64,000 bases of DNA, from assembly GCA_023935145.1 (NCBI GenBank), contig CM043704.1:98264873-98328872 (forward strand), given 5' to 3'. The notes beneath the pieces were generated by a model. The model saw only the letters and a program-made list of their open reading frames with translations, had not been told where the DNA came from and searched no databases. The DNA is from Bretschneidera sinensis. Taxonomy: Eukaryota > Streptophyta > Magnoliopsida > Brassicales > Akaniaceae. How positions within the stretch are numbered: the stretch's first letter is position 1; each line of letters starts with the position of its first letter. Shown piece after piece: positions 1 through 13,334 of this stretch. The position numbers and the translations under genes were made by a program.

Positions 1-2165
1 TCTCAACCTCATACCTTTTACCACCAGACAATGAGGGTAAACAATCCCTTGAGACCAATTTCAATTTCTCCAGTTTAGCTTGTATCTTTGGACATAGTGG
101 CCTTTCATGCCTCCCCATCCAAGCTCCTTTTTTAACAAACCTACACGTAAGTTTCTTCCTTATAGTCTCCAACATTTTAATTATAGGTTGGTCCCTAGTT
201 GGAAGGATGAAACTATTAAAAGTTTCACACAAACTGTTGAGAAGCATGTCAACCTAGGGTCATGCTCCATCACTCATTTTTAAGCATTGTCATCCAATTC
301 TTTCATTTTCCCCATATGCATCTCAAACCAATTTTTAGTTGTTGAATTTGTTGTTGTCCACAAAAGGTGTTTCAACTCCTGCCCTTTGAAAGTTTTTTTC
401 ATGTTGCCATACATATGCCTCAAGCAGAATCTGTTAGCAGCTGTTGGGACCACATTTTCAAGTGCTGGCAATAAGCTCTACGAGACATTGGGAAGATAGT
501 TAATATAAACTTATGCAATATTTACTATAATTATTTATATATTTTATTTCATGATAGGTGTACCTTCTGATGATCACTAATGAAGGTCCACATTTTTTCA
601 CCGACAGTGCCAATGTCTCCAATGAGCTTGACTAGGAACCATGACTATGATTCCTTGGTTTCAGCCTCCACAACTACATATGCAATGGGGAATATGTCTT
701 CATTTCCATCAGCACCAACTGCAACAAGCAACTGACCATGTGCTGTGGGCTTCAGATGGCATCCGTCAAGGCCTATTAATGGTCTGCACCTAACCAAGAA
801 CCCTTTCTTGCAAGCCTCAAAACAAATGTAGAGTTTTTTGAACATTGGTGACGAATAATTTCTGTTACAAAGCATGTCAACTATGCTACCAGGATTTGCT
901 CTTTTTATATCTGCATAATAATCCCACAACCTTCTATACTGATCCTTGTAACTCTCATATATATCTTCAAGTGTCGTGTTCTTAGCCCTCCAAGCCTTCA
1001 TGCCAAAAATATCAACACCAAAGTCTTGCATTGTACCTCTCACAACAGACCTAGGCTTATGAGTTGGATCATTTCTAAACATCTCCATGTAGTTTTTTTG
1101 CCAAAAGTTTGGGGTTATAATGACTGTTATATCTTGTTCTTGGACATGAGTGGGCTGGGCCTAGAGTCCTAATCTAATATGTGGAAGACTCTCTCAACCT
1201 AGGAGCATATAACACCTAGTTACAAGTCTTGTGATGACACTTCACCCTCACCCTTACTTTATCATTTTCACAATTTGGATTGCACACCCTTTCGGAATTG
1301 AATACTTGATAACTGCTTCTCTCAGAATTGTCTTCGAACCAAATAGCATGCCCATCTTTAATTTAGGATCCCCCATGTTTGTTTTAAGGTTGAATTCTGA
1401 CCACCTTGGCCCATCATCTTCATCATAAGAATTTCAAGGGTTGTGCAAGTCATCTGACCCAGCATAGTCAGAACCATCATCATTTACTCCCTCATCAGTA
1501 CCAACTCCAAAAAACGCTACATATTCAGAACGGCCAACATTGTTCCCTTCATCTCTGAACCAGTAAGCCCATCATCAAAATTATCCTTCCAAACCATGTC
1601 ATCCTCACCAAGCCCATCATCATCACTATCCTTGAAGTCATAGTCACTCGTACCATACTCACCACTAGAAGAACCATCCTCATTACCCTCCTCCGTACCC
1701 TCCTCATCATGTTGAGAGTCCCAACCCTTATAAAACTCCTCACCTTGAACACCATAATCATTTTCAGACTCACCTCCACCACCACTTAACTCATAACAAA
1801 TATTGGCACGTCATCATTGCCTCCTCGTCCATCACTTCCTAACTCAAGTGGAACATCATGGTATTCTGAGGCCAACACTGGCTCAAGCACATCATAAGAA
1901 TGTTATTCTTGTTCAACAGAACTGGCACCTTCATGTTGCCATGTATGCTGCACATAAACATCCACCATCACCTCAAGCTTAATCAAACCAATGAAATCTC
2001 TTACATCTTGATCAGTTGCAAGTCTCTTAAAGACATTCTATCCGCTACCAGGTTCAGTGTAATACAAGTACTGAAAATCAGTGACTCCAACACTTCATAA
2101 CATGTTTGTGACCTTACAGATGTCTTATCACTGACACAACCATCATAAATCATTGTCTTACCCAT
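1..2165 (-). pseudogene. MuDR/MULE transposase, copy 1 (partial, degenerate)
   Basis: Read on the minus strand from an ATG at 2163-2165 (protein start M-GKTMIYDGC). In order there is an Asp/Glu-rich N-terminal region (about 1490-1870), the plant MuDR DNA-binding region (about 1231-1430, best seen in copy 2), and the MULE catalytic domain (645-1088) with the first catalytic Asp in LIGLDGC. The second catalytic Asp is in ISDHQK near 580 and the third acidic residue follows. In-frame stops (for example a tryptophan codon turned to TAG near 643-645, and a TAG near 2045) show it is not functional. The C-terminal SWIM zinc finger lies outside the window. Confidence 0.8.
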
Positions 2166-3365
2166 AACATATTTCTTACACGGTTTGGATATGAAAAATT
2201 ATTATAATGAAATCTTATGGAAAAATACACAGAATTCATTGACTTATATGAAAAATAACCAATATTTGTAAGGGACACAATGAGAACACAAAAGCGTCAA
2301 TGGCAAACAGGACTTTGTTAAGGTTAAAGCAGATGCAATTTTCATACAAGCACGCAATGTTGGAGAAACTGTCATATAATAGATGTTTGAAACAAATACA
2401 GTAGAGCTTAGAACATCCTCTCACTAAGGTTATAGAGCCTCAAACAACTTTCATATACATTCTCCATTTTACATTCTTGCTTTAGGAGTAGAATTAAGTT
2501 ATAATCGAATCAAACACTTAATTTCAATTCAGCTATCCATTATTGGAGTCACTAAAGCATTTGAATTTCAAAATCCTTTGATCATTTATGATATGTCATA
2601 TGTCCATACAAGCTCAAACATCCCTTAACAATTAACTAGAAGTTCCCTCTCACTGAAAAAAGTCTATTAATGATTTCAATAGAGGGAAACAAAACCTTAT
2701 AACTTAATTACAAACATGGAGAGAGTCGAACAGAGCGAAGAAACAAAGATATGTATAAAACATGCATAAATATATACTGAATTATTCAAACGGTAAAACA
2801 AATAGAGAAGAAACGGTACCTTTTCGGTGAGGGATTGATGAAGAGAGTCGATTTTAGACTGAGTACTGCTTTCAACCATATCAAAAGTCGCCTTCCTCTT
2901 CACTGCTCTCTGAAATTGACATGTGAACAATATATAAATTGACAGAGAGTCATATTCCTTAATTTTCAAGCTATTGAAAGTTGTTTCCTACCGTTTCTCA
3001 CCAACCAAATAGAATAAAACTGAAAAATATATATGAGAGGAGGAGAGTGAAACACAAGTACCTGGAGTCGCGAACGTCGCGAGAGAGAAGATGAATTCTA
3101 GAGAACGTCCATCGCGAGAGAGAAGATGATTTTGGGGAAACATAAACCCATCGTGTCGAGAGGAGGATGAGAGATAACAACGAGAACCTGTCGCGTTGCG
3201 AGAATGATGAGAGGTCATGGCGAAGACGAGTGAGAGACGAAGCTGATTTTGGGGATTTTGTTCTAAAATTAATTAGAGATTGGGAGAGGGTAGAGTAGGT
3301 ATTTCATTTGGTTTCTAAAGCCCATGCGAGCCTCATCGCATGTGCGACGTTAGTTTTTTGTAACA

Positions 3366-3492
3366 GTATCTGGCTTCTGGGACCCAATTGTTACGTTTTT
3401 GACACGTTAGAGACCCAATTGTTTAAATTCATACCACAGGGATCCAATTGTGATTAGGTCCAAATCTTAGGGACTAAAATAGACATTTACCT
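3366..3492. repeat. Right terminal inverted repeat of MULE copy 1
   Basis: The 127 bases are nearly the same as 28994-29120 and are the inverse complement of the left repeat of copy 2 at 22857-22982. They end in ATTTACCT next to the 9-base target site at 3493-3501. Confidence 0.85.
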
Positions 3493-4093
3493 TATAAAAA
3501 AGTACAGGTCGCAGGATTATCATTCACATATGAAGGTGAGAAACAGGTTGGTTGGATCAGGTATGGGTCGAATTTTATAGATAGCGGATCAACGGGTACA
3601 AATTAAAAATGCTCGTGTTATAACGAGTGGGTAACGAGTCAAAACGAGTATTGACAAAAAAATTCCTAAGTGGGAAAAAAGTGATCAGAACCTAATACGG
3701 GTTGAGTTTCACTGATCAACAGATACGAAATAAAAATATTCATTTTTTATAAATCATATTTTTTATATGCTCATGACTATGTTTTAACAGATAAGCGAAC
3801 GTCTAAAATCCCACCTCCATTCACATAAGACGTGCAATTTCTTGTTACTTCTTGATCAGCATTAAAGAAATTTTTATTAAGCACTTTCAGGCTTTTCCTT
3901 TTATTTTATTTTTTCACTTATCATGTTTGCGATTGTTGTAAGGATGAGACAAAACACTTTATTCTTATCTAGGCTTAAGCTGGCAAAATCCAAACTATTT
4001 TGGGTCCAACTTAAATTCCTTTCTTAAATCAATGCAAAAAAAAAAAAAATCATATTTCCTAGTATTTTAATCACATTTGATGAATAAATTTTA

Positions 4094-4465
4094 GGTTTAA
4101 TTATAAAAAAATACTATGTGATTGATTTTATTTTTAAAAAATATTTCGAAGTTTTTTTTGTGGGTAAAAAATACTTTATGGTTAACTCAATTTTCAAAAA
4201 ATACCAAGAGGTTTTTTTGTGGCAAAAAAATACACTGTAGTATGTTTCTGTTAGCAATAAATACCCCGTGGTATGTTTCTATTAGTAAAAAATACTCTGT
4301 TATATGTTTCTTAGTCAACCAAAATGTATTTTTTGCCACAAAAAAAAATCTTTAGGGTTTTTTTTTGAAAATGGACTCAACCACAGGGTATTTTTTGTAA
4401 CAAAAAAACCTCGAGGTATTTTTTAAAAATACGATCAACCACGTGGTATTTTTTGTAATTAAGCC
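4094..4465. mobile_element. MITE-like palindromic element
   Basis: The left half (GGTTTAATTA... with repeated AAAAAATAC blocks) is the imperfect inverse complement of the right half, which ends TAATTAAGCC. The whole 372 bp could fold into one long hairpin with no coding content. A second copy lies in the duplicated block at 29735-30102. The transposon family was not determined. Confidence 0.6.
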
Positions 4466-4693
4466 AAAATTTTTAATTTGATAGTAAATTATCATATTTG
4501 AGGATAATATTTTAAATATAATAATTTACCATCAAATGAGATCATTTTACTAGTAAATGTGACTAAAGTACTAGTAAATATGATTTATTTTACCTTGTTT
4601 TTAGGGCAAACCAAGTAATAAAAGCCCCAATTTATGAGATATTTTAATAACATGAGCGGTTGAGATGAGTGCATATACGTTTTATTTTTTAAG

Positions 4694-5030
4694 GATGTGT
4701 TTAGTGGGAGAGAAAAGTAAAAAGAAAGATAAGTGAGAGAAATGAAAACTATAATGAATGAGAAATAGAAAGATTGACTTTTTCTTTCATGTGTAGTAGA
4801 TATGATGAAAAAACTAGAAGAAAGAAAATAGTTTGCTCTTACCTTTGTTTAAGAGAGTGAAAATTGATAAAGATTAATTGGTAAATTGATAATCTTATCT
4901 CATTTCTTTTTTATTTTTCACTCTCTAATATTTCAAATTTTTATAAGGTTATGATTTGTAAATGCAAGAGAAAAACTCAAATCCTCTTAGTTTTCTCTCC
5001 TCTAACTTTTTTTCCTACTAAACACACCAT
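4694..5030. mobile_element. MITE-like element with TGTGTTTAGT ends
   Basis: The left end has TGTGTTTAGTGGGA and the right end has the inverse complement TCCTACTAAACACAC. About 335 bp of purine-rich then AT-rich filler lies between, with no ORF. The duplicate copy lies at about 30331-30664. This fits a short non-autonomous DNA transposon; no clear target duplication was identified. Confidence 0.5.
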
Positions 5031-5707
5031 AAATGGAAAGAACTAAAAAACCTTAAATTGTTTAACTGAAATTTGATAGAAGTTCATATCTTTTAGATGT
5101 TGTGAGTGAGTCTCTCGTATATTCTTTTGACAGTCATTCAAAGTTGAAATAATGTTATGATATTTTCAGTTTTTATCTTTACTTTTTTAATAAGTAAATA
5201 TAACTTCATCTTGATTGAATTTGAAATAAGTTCAAGTATTTTTTTTTCACGTTTGATTAAGAAATTAAGTACTGTTTCCTTTTTGACACAAGGGTACTAA
5301 GATTTGTTGAAGCATAGAATTCTTATTAGACAAACAGTACATAATTATGTAGACACTCAAGTATTTTTCATTTATTTTTTGGATCGATTTTTCCATTTGA
5401 ATTGTATAAAAGAAGATAAAATATTCAATTATACCAATAAAAAAAGTAATAAGCTTATTGGATCGATGATTTTTCCATGCTTATTCTTGGATTTAAACTA
5501 TTCAACGAAACGTTGTAATTAGAAAAGAATTGAATATTCTTAACGCATAACAAAACACCATAATTAAAATTATTATTCAATTCCGATGCAATTCAATTTG
5601 GAGTGAATTCCGGTTTTATTGCAATTTCATATATGGAAATGAACCAAACGGCCTAAGTATTTTTATGGTAAAGTGAACCAACTGCTTTGATTGAGATCAA
5701 CTTCCCT

Positions 5708-5900
5708 GCAATAAATTTTGTGAAATAAAACATGCAATACATCGTTTTTGCACATAAATTTGAGCTTTTTAAATTTTGAGATTTGGTGGGACCAACTCCA
5801 CTGCAGTAAATTTTGTGAATTAAATCATTGCAGTATACTCCTTTTGCACATGGATTTGAACTCTTTAAATTTTGAGATTTGGTGGGACCACTTTATACTT
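5708..5900 (+). repeat. Two tandem copies of a ~95-bp unit
   Basis: The unit starting GCA(A/G)TAAATTTTGTGAA and ending TTTGGTGGGACCA occurs at 5708 and again at 5803. The copy in the duplicated block (about 31240-31420) is more diverged at its first unit. Confidence 0.75.
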
Positions 5901-7115
5901 AAAATTTACTGTGTAGTACATGTTTTATAAGGGGTGAGTATGGGTCGGGTTGGTCTAAAAAATCAACCCAACCCAATGATACCGGGTCGAAAAAAATTTC
6001 AACTCAACTTAAATTATTCAAATCAGTTTGGGTCACTGGTTTAGCATTTTTTTTCACTTAAAAAGTAATGCAAACATATTATATAAGAAAAAATATTTTT
6101 ACTACAATTATTCATCATTCAATTATATCTAAAATCAAATCCATACAAGAATTTATTAAATCTTACAAACCATTATTTACAAATTAAATATCTTAAATCA
6201 CTTCACATAAAGTTTAAATAACCTTAATTTAATACAAACATATAAAATAAATAAAAACTAGATTTTAAGGTGTTTGATCAATCAAATTCTTTAAAACTTC
6301 AACACTAATATAGACTTAGTTGTAGAATCTCTATAACCAAGTTCCATCATACCAAAAACATAAAGTGAATGAATATAGGATAAACAAATCAATTCAACAA
6401 GTTTTTGGAAAGTATATTTAAAGTTCAAAAGAAATAATTTTACGAGAACAAACAGTATTTTTCAACTAAAATGTATTAAAAATAAACATGTTTTTTCATA
6501 TATTTAAGTTTTAATTGACATTTTTTTAATGAAAATTAACATTTTTTATGGATGGTTTCTAAAAAAAAAGAAAATTAACTTTAAACAAAATGGTTTTGGT
6601 CTTAGTATAACTTATTTATTATATTACTACATGTGTCTCCGGAGTAATGGGATATGCAGCGCTGATTTGCTTTTAAAATTGAATTGGGTTGTTTTCTCAT
6701 ATATAATTTTTTTTCCTTACTTGACTTTTTTTTTATTTATTAAAAAAGAAAAGAATTTTGTTAAGGGGATTTACGTCCATATAGACATTACAACAGTCAA
6801 AATATCCCTTCAAATCTTTATCTTCTCTTTTTAATTGTATTTGAATCTATAGTTAAAAAAGGGTAAAAAGGTTAATTAATTTCGAGAGCTTATAATTGTT
6901 AGAATATCAATCAAACGACATTTCTAATAAAAATAATTTTAATGAATCTGAATATATAAAATATGGATGTGCTCAACTTACTTGAGGGTTTTTTCCCCTT
7001 CTAAATCTTAAAGGATGTTTAGTTGTCTTGGTTTCTTCTTGTATATTTTTTTTGTCAAGCTTCATGCATCTTTTACTCTTGGTAAGTTAATAATGTACCA
7101 CAAATCCTAAAAGGA

Positions 7116-7118
<3 letters not shown>

Positions 7119-7163
<45 letters not shown>
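7119..7163. repeat. (TA)n microsatellite
   Basis: About 45 bases of nearly pure TA dinucleotides. The duplicated block ends before this point, so there is no counterpart in it. Confidence 0.95.
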
Positions 7164-7167
<4 letters not shown>

Positions 7168-7837
7168 GAGGTTTGCTAATTTACACATGATAAGTTAGTA
7201 ATGTATCACAATTTTTGTGGATCAATTTTCATAATAAACTAGAAAAGATAATAAAAATGATCCAATAAATACAACTAACAAACCCATCGCTTTCACGAGC
7301 TATTAGTTAACTCGAGAAAATACTTTTTAGATCTAGCACATTTTGGTAACTTTTATGAAAAAATAATGCTATCATATAATTGAAAATTAAAATTTTAATT
7401 TTCTCGAAAAAAAATTTTTTAGCTCTGCCCCATGATGATAACCCTTACAGGATTGTCATTCACATAAGACTGCAATTTTTTTTATTACTTCTTGATTAGC
7501 ATCGAAGACTCTTTCAATGTTTATCAAAAGTACTTTCAGGCTTTTCCCTTTGTCTTTCTTGCGATTGGTATAGCTGTTGGTGTGACTACTCCATACATGG
7601 TAAAGATTTAGATATTTCGCATTTTGGACTGTGGGCAAAAACAAAAGTTTCAAAATCTTGCAAATAGACAGTTGTAATTGTGTACCACTGGTAAAATAGC
7701 ATCTCTTTTTATTAGGAGATAAAAGAAAATTCCTTTTATAATAATGCATGAAAAGTCTCCCAGTCACCTATCTACTCCACGGTTGGCTTTTCTATTGCAG
7801 TGAACAAGCGTGGGTATACAAACGGTTAGCATATTGA

Positions 7838-7843
7838 CACGTG
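7838..7843. promoter_or_regulatory. CACGTG G-box upstream of GST copy A1
   Basis: GACACGTGCA lies about 150 bp upstream of the A1 ATG. The palindromic CACGTG is the core bound by plant bZIP and bHLH factors. Copies A3 and A4 have lost the core at the equivalent place. Function is inferred from the motif only. Confidence 0.35.
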
Positions 7844-8788
7844 CATATCCTGGCCTAAACACCCACCACCTACCTTCTCAAACAGAGACTAATAAACCCC
7901 CCACTGGCGTTGTTAATAGCTTCATCACTTAAATTGAAAGCTTTTGATTTAAACAATAAGGATAAAGCAATTGATTTTGGGATTTAACAATGGTGGTGAA
8001 GGTGTACGGCCCAGCCTTTGCATCTCCTAAGCGCGTGCTTGTCACACTTATTGAGAAGGGTATTGAATTTGAGACCGTCCCTGTTGATCTGACGAAAGGG
8101 GAGCATAAAAGTGCTGAATTCCTCAAATTAAACGTTAGCTTTTCTGATTCCCTCTTTTGTCTTTGTTAACGAATATGATTTTTATTTTTATTTTTATTTT
8201 TTATTGTAATATTAGTTTTTAAGTTTATATTTATTAGTTTTTTACTTTTTTAATGTATTATAATTTTAACTTTTTTAATGTATTATAATTTGAAGTTTTT
8301 TTTTATTTGTATTAGGTTTTATATTTTTAATGTCTATATTCATAACACATCAATAACACAAAAGTTTCATAATTATTATAATCTTTTGAAAGATCGAAGA
8401 AGAAACTTTATTATGAATTAGCTTTCTAGTTTCTTAATTAGTTTAGTTTCTTAATTTCTTAATTTATTATAATTCTAGGTTTCCTATTTCTATTAAGTTT
8501 TATATTTTTAGTCTCTATATATAGGCTTATATTTATTTTTCACAATATATCAATAATACAAGAGTTTCTTCTCTAATCTCTCTTTATTTTCTAACGGTCT
8601 TTAAAAATTCTATTTGATTATACTCGCAATTATGAATTAACTCGCCGATTTCATTTCTTTTGGATTGCTCTCTTGTTTAATGCAGCCTTTCGGATCAGTT
8701 CCTGTTGTTCAAGATGGAGATTATACGTTTACTGGTAATCTTCTTTTCTTTAAAACTGATATTTTAAGTTTTTTTTTTATTTAATTTA

Positions 8789-9389
8789 TGTTGTTAGTGG
8801 AGCCCGGTGGACAAAGCTTTGTCTATTAAAGTCTTTGGTGGGGCTCGGTGGAGACAAAGCTTTGCCCGGTGGAGTCAGCATCTCTTTGAAATCAACAAGG
8901 CTTGCATTTTGTTCTCCTATAAACACGGTGATATGCAGAGGCCAAAAGAGATCCAAGTGAGGTGGTCTAAGAAAAATGTAGTCTTGCAAGAGCAAGACGG
9001 TTGCCAGAGAGCCAAGTGTCTGGCCGTGAGCAATTAGTGTAATTGTTTTGGTGAGGTGTAGAGAGAAAAAAAATAAGTGTGAGCCTATAAGAGATTGATA
9101 AGAAGCTATAGTGTGTGGCTCGTATTCTCAAATGTTTAGCAGTGAGTGCGGGGTGTATTTAGGATTGGGTTTGAATGCTTTAGGTATTTCAAACACTGTT
9201 ATAATCTTTCAGTTTCATAGTGGAATATTCTCTAGTGTGTGTCTGTGGAGTAGGCTTGTGCCGAACCATGTAAATCTCTTGTCTTCTGTGTGCTTGGTTT
9301 CTTGTTGTTGATTTTGATTGCTTTATTTAATTTTGCAATCTTGTGGTCATGGTTGGCAATTATCATCTCTAGTGGCGTTTTTCACAACA
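8789..9389 (+). repeat. 5' LTR of the copia element
   Basis: About 601 bp, TGTTG...AACA. The first ~230 bp match 13335-13577 with scattered substitutions and small indels, so the element is old. The 3' boundary is inferred from the adjacent primer-binding site. Confidence 0.7.
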
Positions 9390-9511
9390 AACTGGTTTAA
9401 GAGCTAATTGATTCAATCAGATCCTGTGTTGGGTTTTGGTATTGGCGATTGTGATTTTGACTCGGTGTCGATTGGTTGCTCACTGGGCATTTGATAATTT
9501 TTTTTTAGCCA

Positions 9512-11830
9512 TGACGTCGTCAATGGCAAAGTATGAGATCATGAAATTTGAAGAGAGCAATAACTTTAGTATGTGAAAGCTAAAGATGCAAGCTATACTC
9601 AGACAACTAAAGTTGTTGAAAGCACTTGATGGAGAAGACAAGTTGCGGGGGAACGACAACAAAGAAAGTTAGAGGCTCTATACATGAAGATATCTCTCAC
9701 GAACCGGTTGTATCTCAAACAATTGTTGTACACCTTAAGGATGCCAGAAGGAAAATCTCTTGTAGACCACCTCTATGAATTCAATAATGTGATTATTGAA
9801 TTGAGAAACATCGGAGAGAAAATTGATGATGAAGATCAAACCTTGATAAGCTCTAGTCAATCTAGAGGGAAGTCTCGGTCCACGTATTGGGCCAAATATA
9901 TTCAATATTATAAGTGCCATGAGATGGGACATTTCAAGAAAGATTGTCCAAAGCTCAAGGGAAGAGATGGTAATAGAGTTGATAACTTTGTGTCCACCAA
10001 CGTCGCTCATGATAGTGGTGGTGCCAATTTGGATGACGATGGTGTTTGGTGTTCTTTTTGTGTCAACTAGCACACCAGTCAGTGATGTGTGGATCTTGGA
10101 TTCCGGATGTTTGTTCCATGTGTGCCCTCGATAAGAATGGTTTACTACTTATGGGCTTTGTAGCGGTGCGATGATTCTTGGAGACAATAAGTTGTTACCT
10201 ATTATTGGGATTGAAACCATTCGAATCAAGATGTTTGACGGGGTCGTGAGAACATTTGAGTTTCGTCATGTGCTAGAATTGAGAAGAATCTATTTTCATT
10301 GAGTGAGTTAGATTCTCAACGTCACCAGTTTACTGATGAAGGTGGAGGATTACATATCTCTAAAGAGCACTTGTAATATGAAGGGTTAGAAGGTAGATGA
10401 TTTTTATCATCTCTTGGGAAGCACAGTTGTAGGACACCCATCGTAATCCGCACCTTCGCCATATCCGCTTTCTTTAAGGAGAGTAGCCTTGGGTATTGAG
10501 CTGGATGCATGGGTCCTTGACGGAAAAGAGTGGTACCTACAACAGGTGATTGATGCTTCTAGGTTGTCAACATTTGATGATCCGGAAGAGGATGTGGCAC
10601 GGTTATGGCATATGCGTGTCGAGTACATGTGTGAACGAGGGATGGTTGAGCTGACTCAACAGAATATACTGTGTGGCCAAAGGTTTAGTAAGCTAGACTT
10701 GTGTGGGAATTCGATGCCCGATTCTGTTTAGCGCAGAGGTCTATTTGAACCACAAGTACACAATTGACCATGGGATCCCTCCCGGGTTACATCTAAAGGT
10801 GGGTCGAGGTGTATGTTGACGGTTTTGTCGATGGTTTTTTCAAGGAAGATGTGGGTATACACCTTGAAGGACAATAATGTTAGGTTTGGTTCATAGATTC
10901 AGTGTAAGAACTTGATTGAGAGACAAAAAAGAATCAAGCACTTGAGTATATGCCTTGGCCTTGTGTACTGCATTACTGTTTTCCGCAAGAATGTTGTTGT
11001 TAATCGTACTATCAAATAAGTACCAAAAAGTGGCAAAAAGGATTAACCACACACTTTTGGACTAGGGCTTGGAGTGTGATCTATCAAGCTGGTTTTTATT
11101 GAGACTTTTGGACTGAAGTTGTGTGTTATGCTTGCTATAATCGGTCTCCTTCCATTGCTATTGGGGTTGAAGACTCCTGAGGAATTGTGGTCGGGTACAT
11201 ATATGCTAATTATGCTTAGATAAGGATATTTGATTGTCCAACAAATGCTCTTGTAAGGGATAGAAAACTTGAAGCCACCGACAATGAGGTGTGTATTTCT
11301 AGGGTACAACCCCGAGATGAATAAACTTTGGTGCGATGGGTTATCTCGGATCCTCATGAACAATGGTGTTACCTTTGACGTGTCTGTCATGCTCTGTGTT
11401 ATGAGCAGTCGGGAGTCATCTGGAATAGCGAAATCAGATCGAGGAGTTAGTGAGGAGGTAGAACTTTGGATTGAAGCTCAGGATAAGATAATGAAGGGTT
11501 TAGTTAAAGTTCAGAGTGGCGTTAATGGGAGCACTAACGGGATGCGGACTCTAGTGGATTGGGTTTGATCTGTTGGAGGTAGAGACATTACAAAGCAGTT
11601 ACCTGATGAGTTGTCATCAGAAGTGGAGGATGAGGAAGAATATGTGGATCAAGTTCAATGTGCCGGTGTTGCGAGGAACTTGATGTATTCTGTGATACAT
11701 ATTCATCACGGTATACCCTTTTGTGCTAGTGTGAGCAGAAACATTGATGGGGTGATATTGTTTTTTATCTTTTAGTTTTGCAGAGACATAGTGGATGATG
11801 GGGATTTCCCCAATGTTGCTGATAGACTAA
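9512..11830 (+). pseudogene. Ty1-copia gag-pol remnant
   Basis: It opens MTSSMAKYEIMKF at 9512 and soon hits stops. The region 9684-10070 encodes copia Gag with a zinc knuckle (YYKCHEMGHFKKDC) whose first Cys has become Tyr. The protease motif WILDSG is near 10090 and pre-integrase/integrase-like pieces follow. The integrase C-terminal motif CVFLGYN is at about 11288, and an RT/RNase H trace (AGVARNLMYSVI) is near 11665-11700. Most of reverse transcriptase is missing. Multiple stops and frameshifts rule out function. Confidence 0.75.
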
Positions 11831-11939
11831 CCAGAGAGATTATTCATGGTTGGTATCTTCGTCTTCTCGATGTGTGCCATAGGTTGAAGGGCTGTGCTAC
11901 AGTTCTGTGTTGTTTTGTCTATGATTGATGTAAAGGTTC

Positions 11940-13070
11940 AAATTCAAGAGGGGGTGAATTGGGTTTTAAAAACTTTTGCTAATTACTTTACAAGTTTTTT
12001 AAACAGTTAAATGCACAAAGCACACAAACAAGTAATATGCTTGAAAGTAAAGAGTTTAAGGAAGAGAATATGCAAACTCCGTTTATAGTGGTTCGGCAAT
12101 ATTGGATTCTTTCCGACCCTATGTCCACTCTCTTCAAGGAACCACCTTGAAGTAATCCACTAAACTTTAGTCGTACAACTTCACGGGTGTTGTTACAAAC
12201 CTTAAAACCGATCTCTTCCTCACGGAAGTTACAATGAATCATTTTATCCTAAACACTCTAAAAGTTATTACAACTATTTCCCCTTTAGAATAAATGATAT
12301 TTGTTGTAAAGTAAACGGTAAGGAGATAGCAAATAAGTACTTTTACAAAATGAACAATATCTCTCTTTTAAGAATAAGCTTGAAGAATGGCTCAACAATT
12401 AAATATTTTCAAAGCTTTCGAGGATTAATGAGCTATCTTATGAATTGAATATGTTCTTTTCTTTTTTAAAATGCTCATTAAAGTGGGTTTTATATAGCAT
12501 TGAATTAATATGGCCGTTTTGACACTGACTTGGTAGGTTTGGGGCATTAAATGCTCAAGTTTTGCGCCTTAAACGGTTATATTTTTTTGAATTACCAGTT
12601 GACTGGGTCAAGTGAGAAATTTCACTTTTTTTTTGCTAAAGGAGAGTGCTAGTCGATTGGGTCCTAAGCACCGGTTGATTACGAACTTTCTATCCCAGTT
12701 ACCAGTCGACTAGATCCTCAACACCAGTCGACGGGGAACTTTCTGTCTCATATCCCAATCGACTGGGGTTGAACAGTTTTCCTTTTTCAAAAACAGTTTT
12801 TGAATTAGAAACTTTTTTGTATTTTGGTTTTGTCAAAAGTCTTTGTAAATTGAAACACAGATCAAGTTATGTAATTGAACATGAGAGATTTACAATTGTT
12901 TCAATTACCTTAATGCATATTCTAGATCTTCTGTCTTGTTTTGGTGTCTGAATTGCATTGAGTTATTGCATCTTGTTTCAGTGCTAAATTTTTTTTACCG
13001 CTTAAACACTTAGATAAAACTTTTTAGTGCAATTAGAGTAGTGTTTTGTCATTAGTAAAATTAAATATGA
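11940..13070. other. Unidentified insert inside the copia remnant
   Basis: This AT-rich stretch interrupts the copia 3' region and has no coding similarity that I recognise. It contains a phrase near 12080 (TATAGTGGTTCGGC) that I recall only vaguely as repetitive in plants. It also has a cluster of degenerate CCAGTCGACTGGG-like palindromes at about 12595-12770. No terminal repeats were defined, and boundaries are approximate. Confidence 0.4.
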
Positions 13071-13334
13071 GTCAACAATTGAGACAGTGTTCATCACAAT
13101 TTCCGAGGACTTGAGGATGGACAAGTTGTGGCATGTTTTGTTGAATAATCTCAAGGTTGTTATGATGTTTTGTTGGAGAACCCAACGGATATAGTGGTTG
13201 TATGAGCAAGTAGAGTCAAGTTCAAGGATCGCTAGGACTTTATTGGTTTTCACTGTGTCTAAAGGCCCTACCGGCCAATATGCAGAAAAATTCTGGAGGT
13301 ACTTGTTTTTCGAATACTTGTCAAGGTGGAGATT

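Larger units (their letters stand above)
1..3492 (-). mobile_element. Mutator-like element (MULE) copy 1, truncated by the window edge
   Basis: This is the 5' part (relative to transposase transcription) of a MULE nearly identical to the complete copy at 22857-29120. Its right terminal inverted repeat is 3366-3492, followed by TATAAAAAA (3493-3501), the same 9 bases as the target duplication of copy 2. The left end lies outside the window. Region 2170-3360 is the transposase 5' leader and subterminal sequence, where no other gene is visible. Confidence 0.85.
1..6760. repeat. Segmental duplication block, copy 1 (MULE plus AT-rich interval)
   Basis: Base 1 aligns with base 25550, and similarity continues almost without a break to about 6760 versus 32250. 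The block holds a Mutator-like element truncated by the window edge (to 3492) and an AT-rich interval with two MITE-like elements and a 95-bp duplication. Both copies carry the MULE at the same site, so the transposon was present before the duplication. The copies have since gained separate small indels, for example 46 bp present near 25800 and missing near 250. Boundaries are judged by eye to within some tens of bases. Confidence 0.85.
3493..7989. other. AT-rich interval without a gene
   Basis: No convincing protein-coding gene. To about 6760 it belongs to the segmental duplication. It contains two MITE-like palindromic elements (4094-4465 and 4694-5030), a 95-bp direct duplication (5708-5900), a (TA)n tract (7119-7163) and, from about 6815, the upstream flank of GST copy A1. 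That flank is homologous to the flank of A3 (17880-19435). A module beginning with TTGTCATTCACA occurs near 3818 and again near 7452, 18411 and 29449. Confidence 0.7.
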
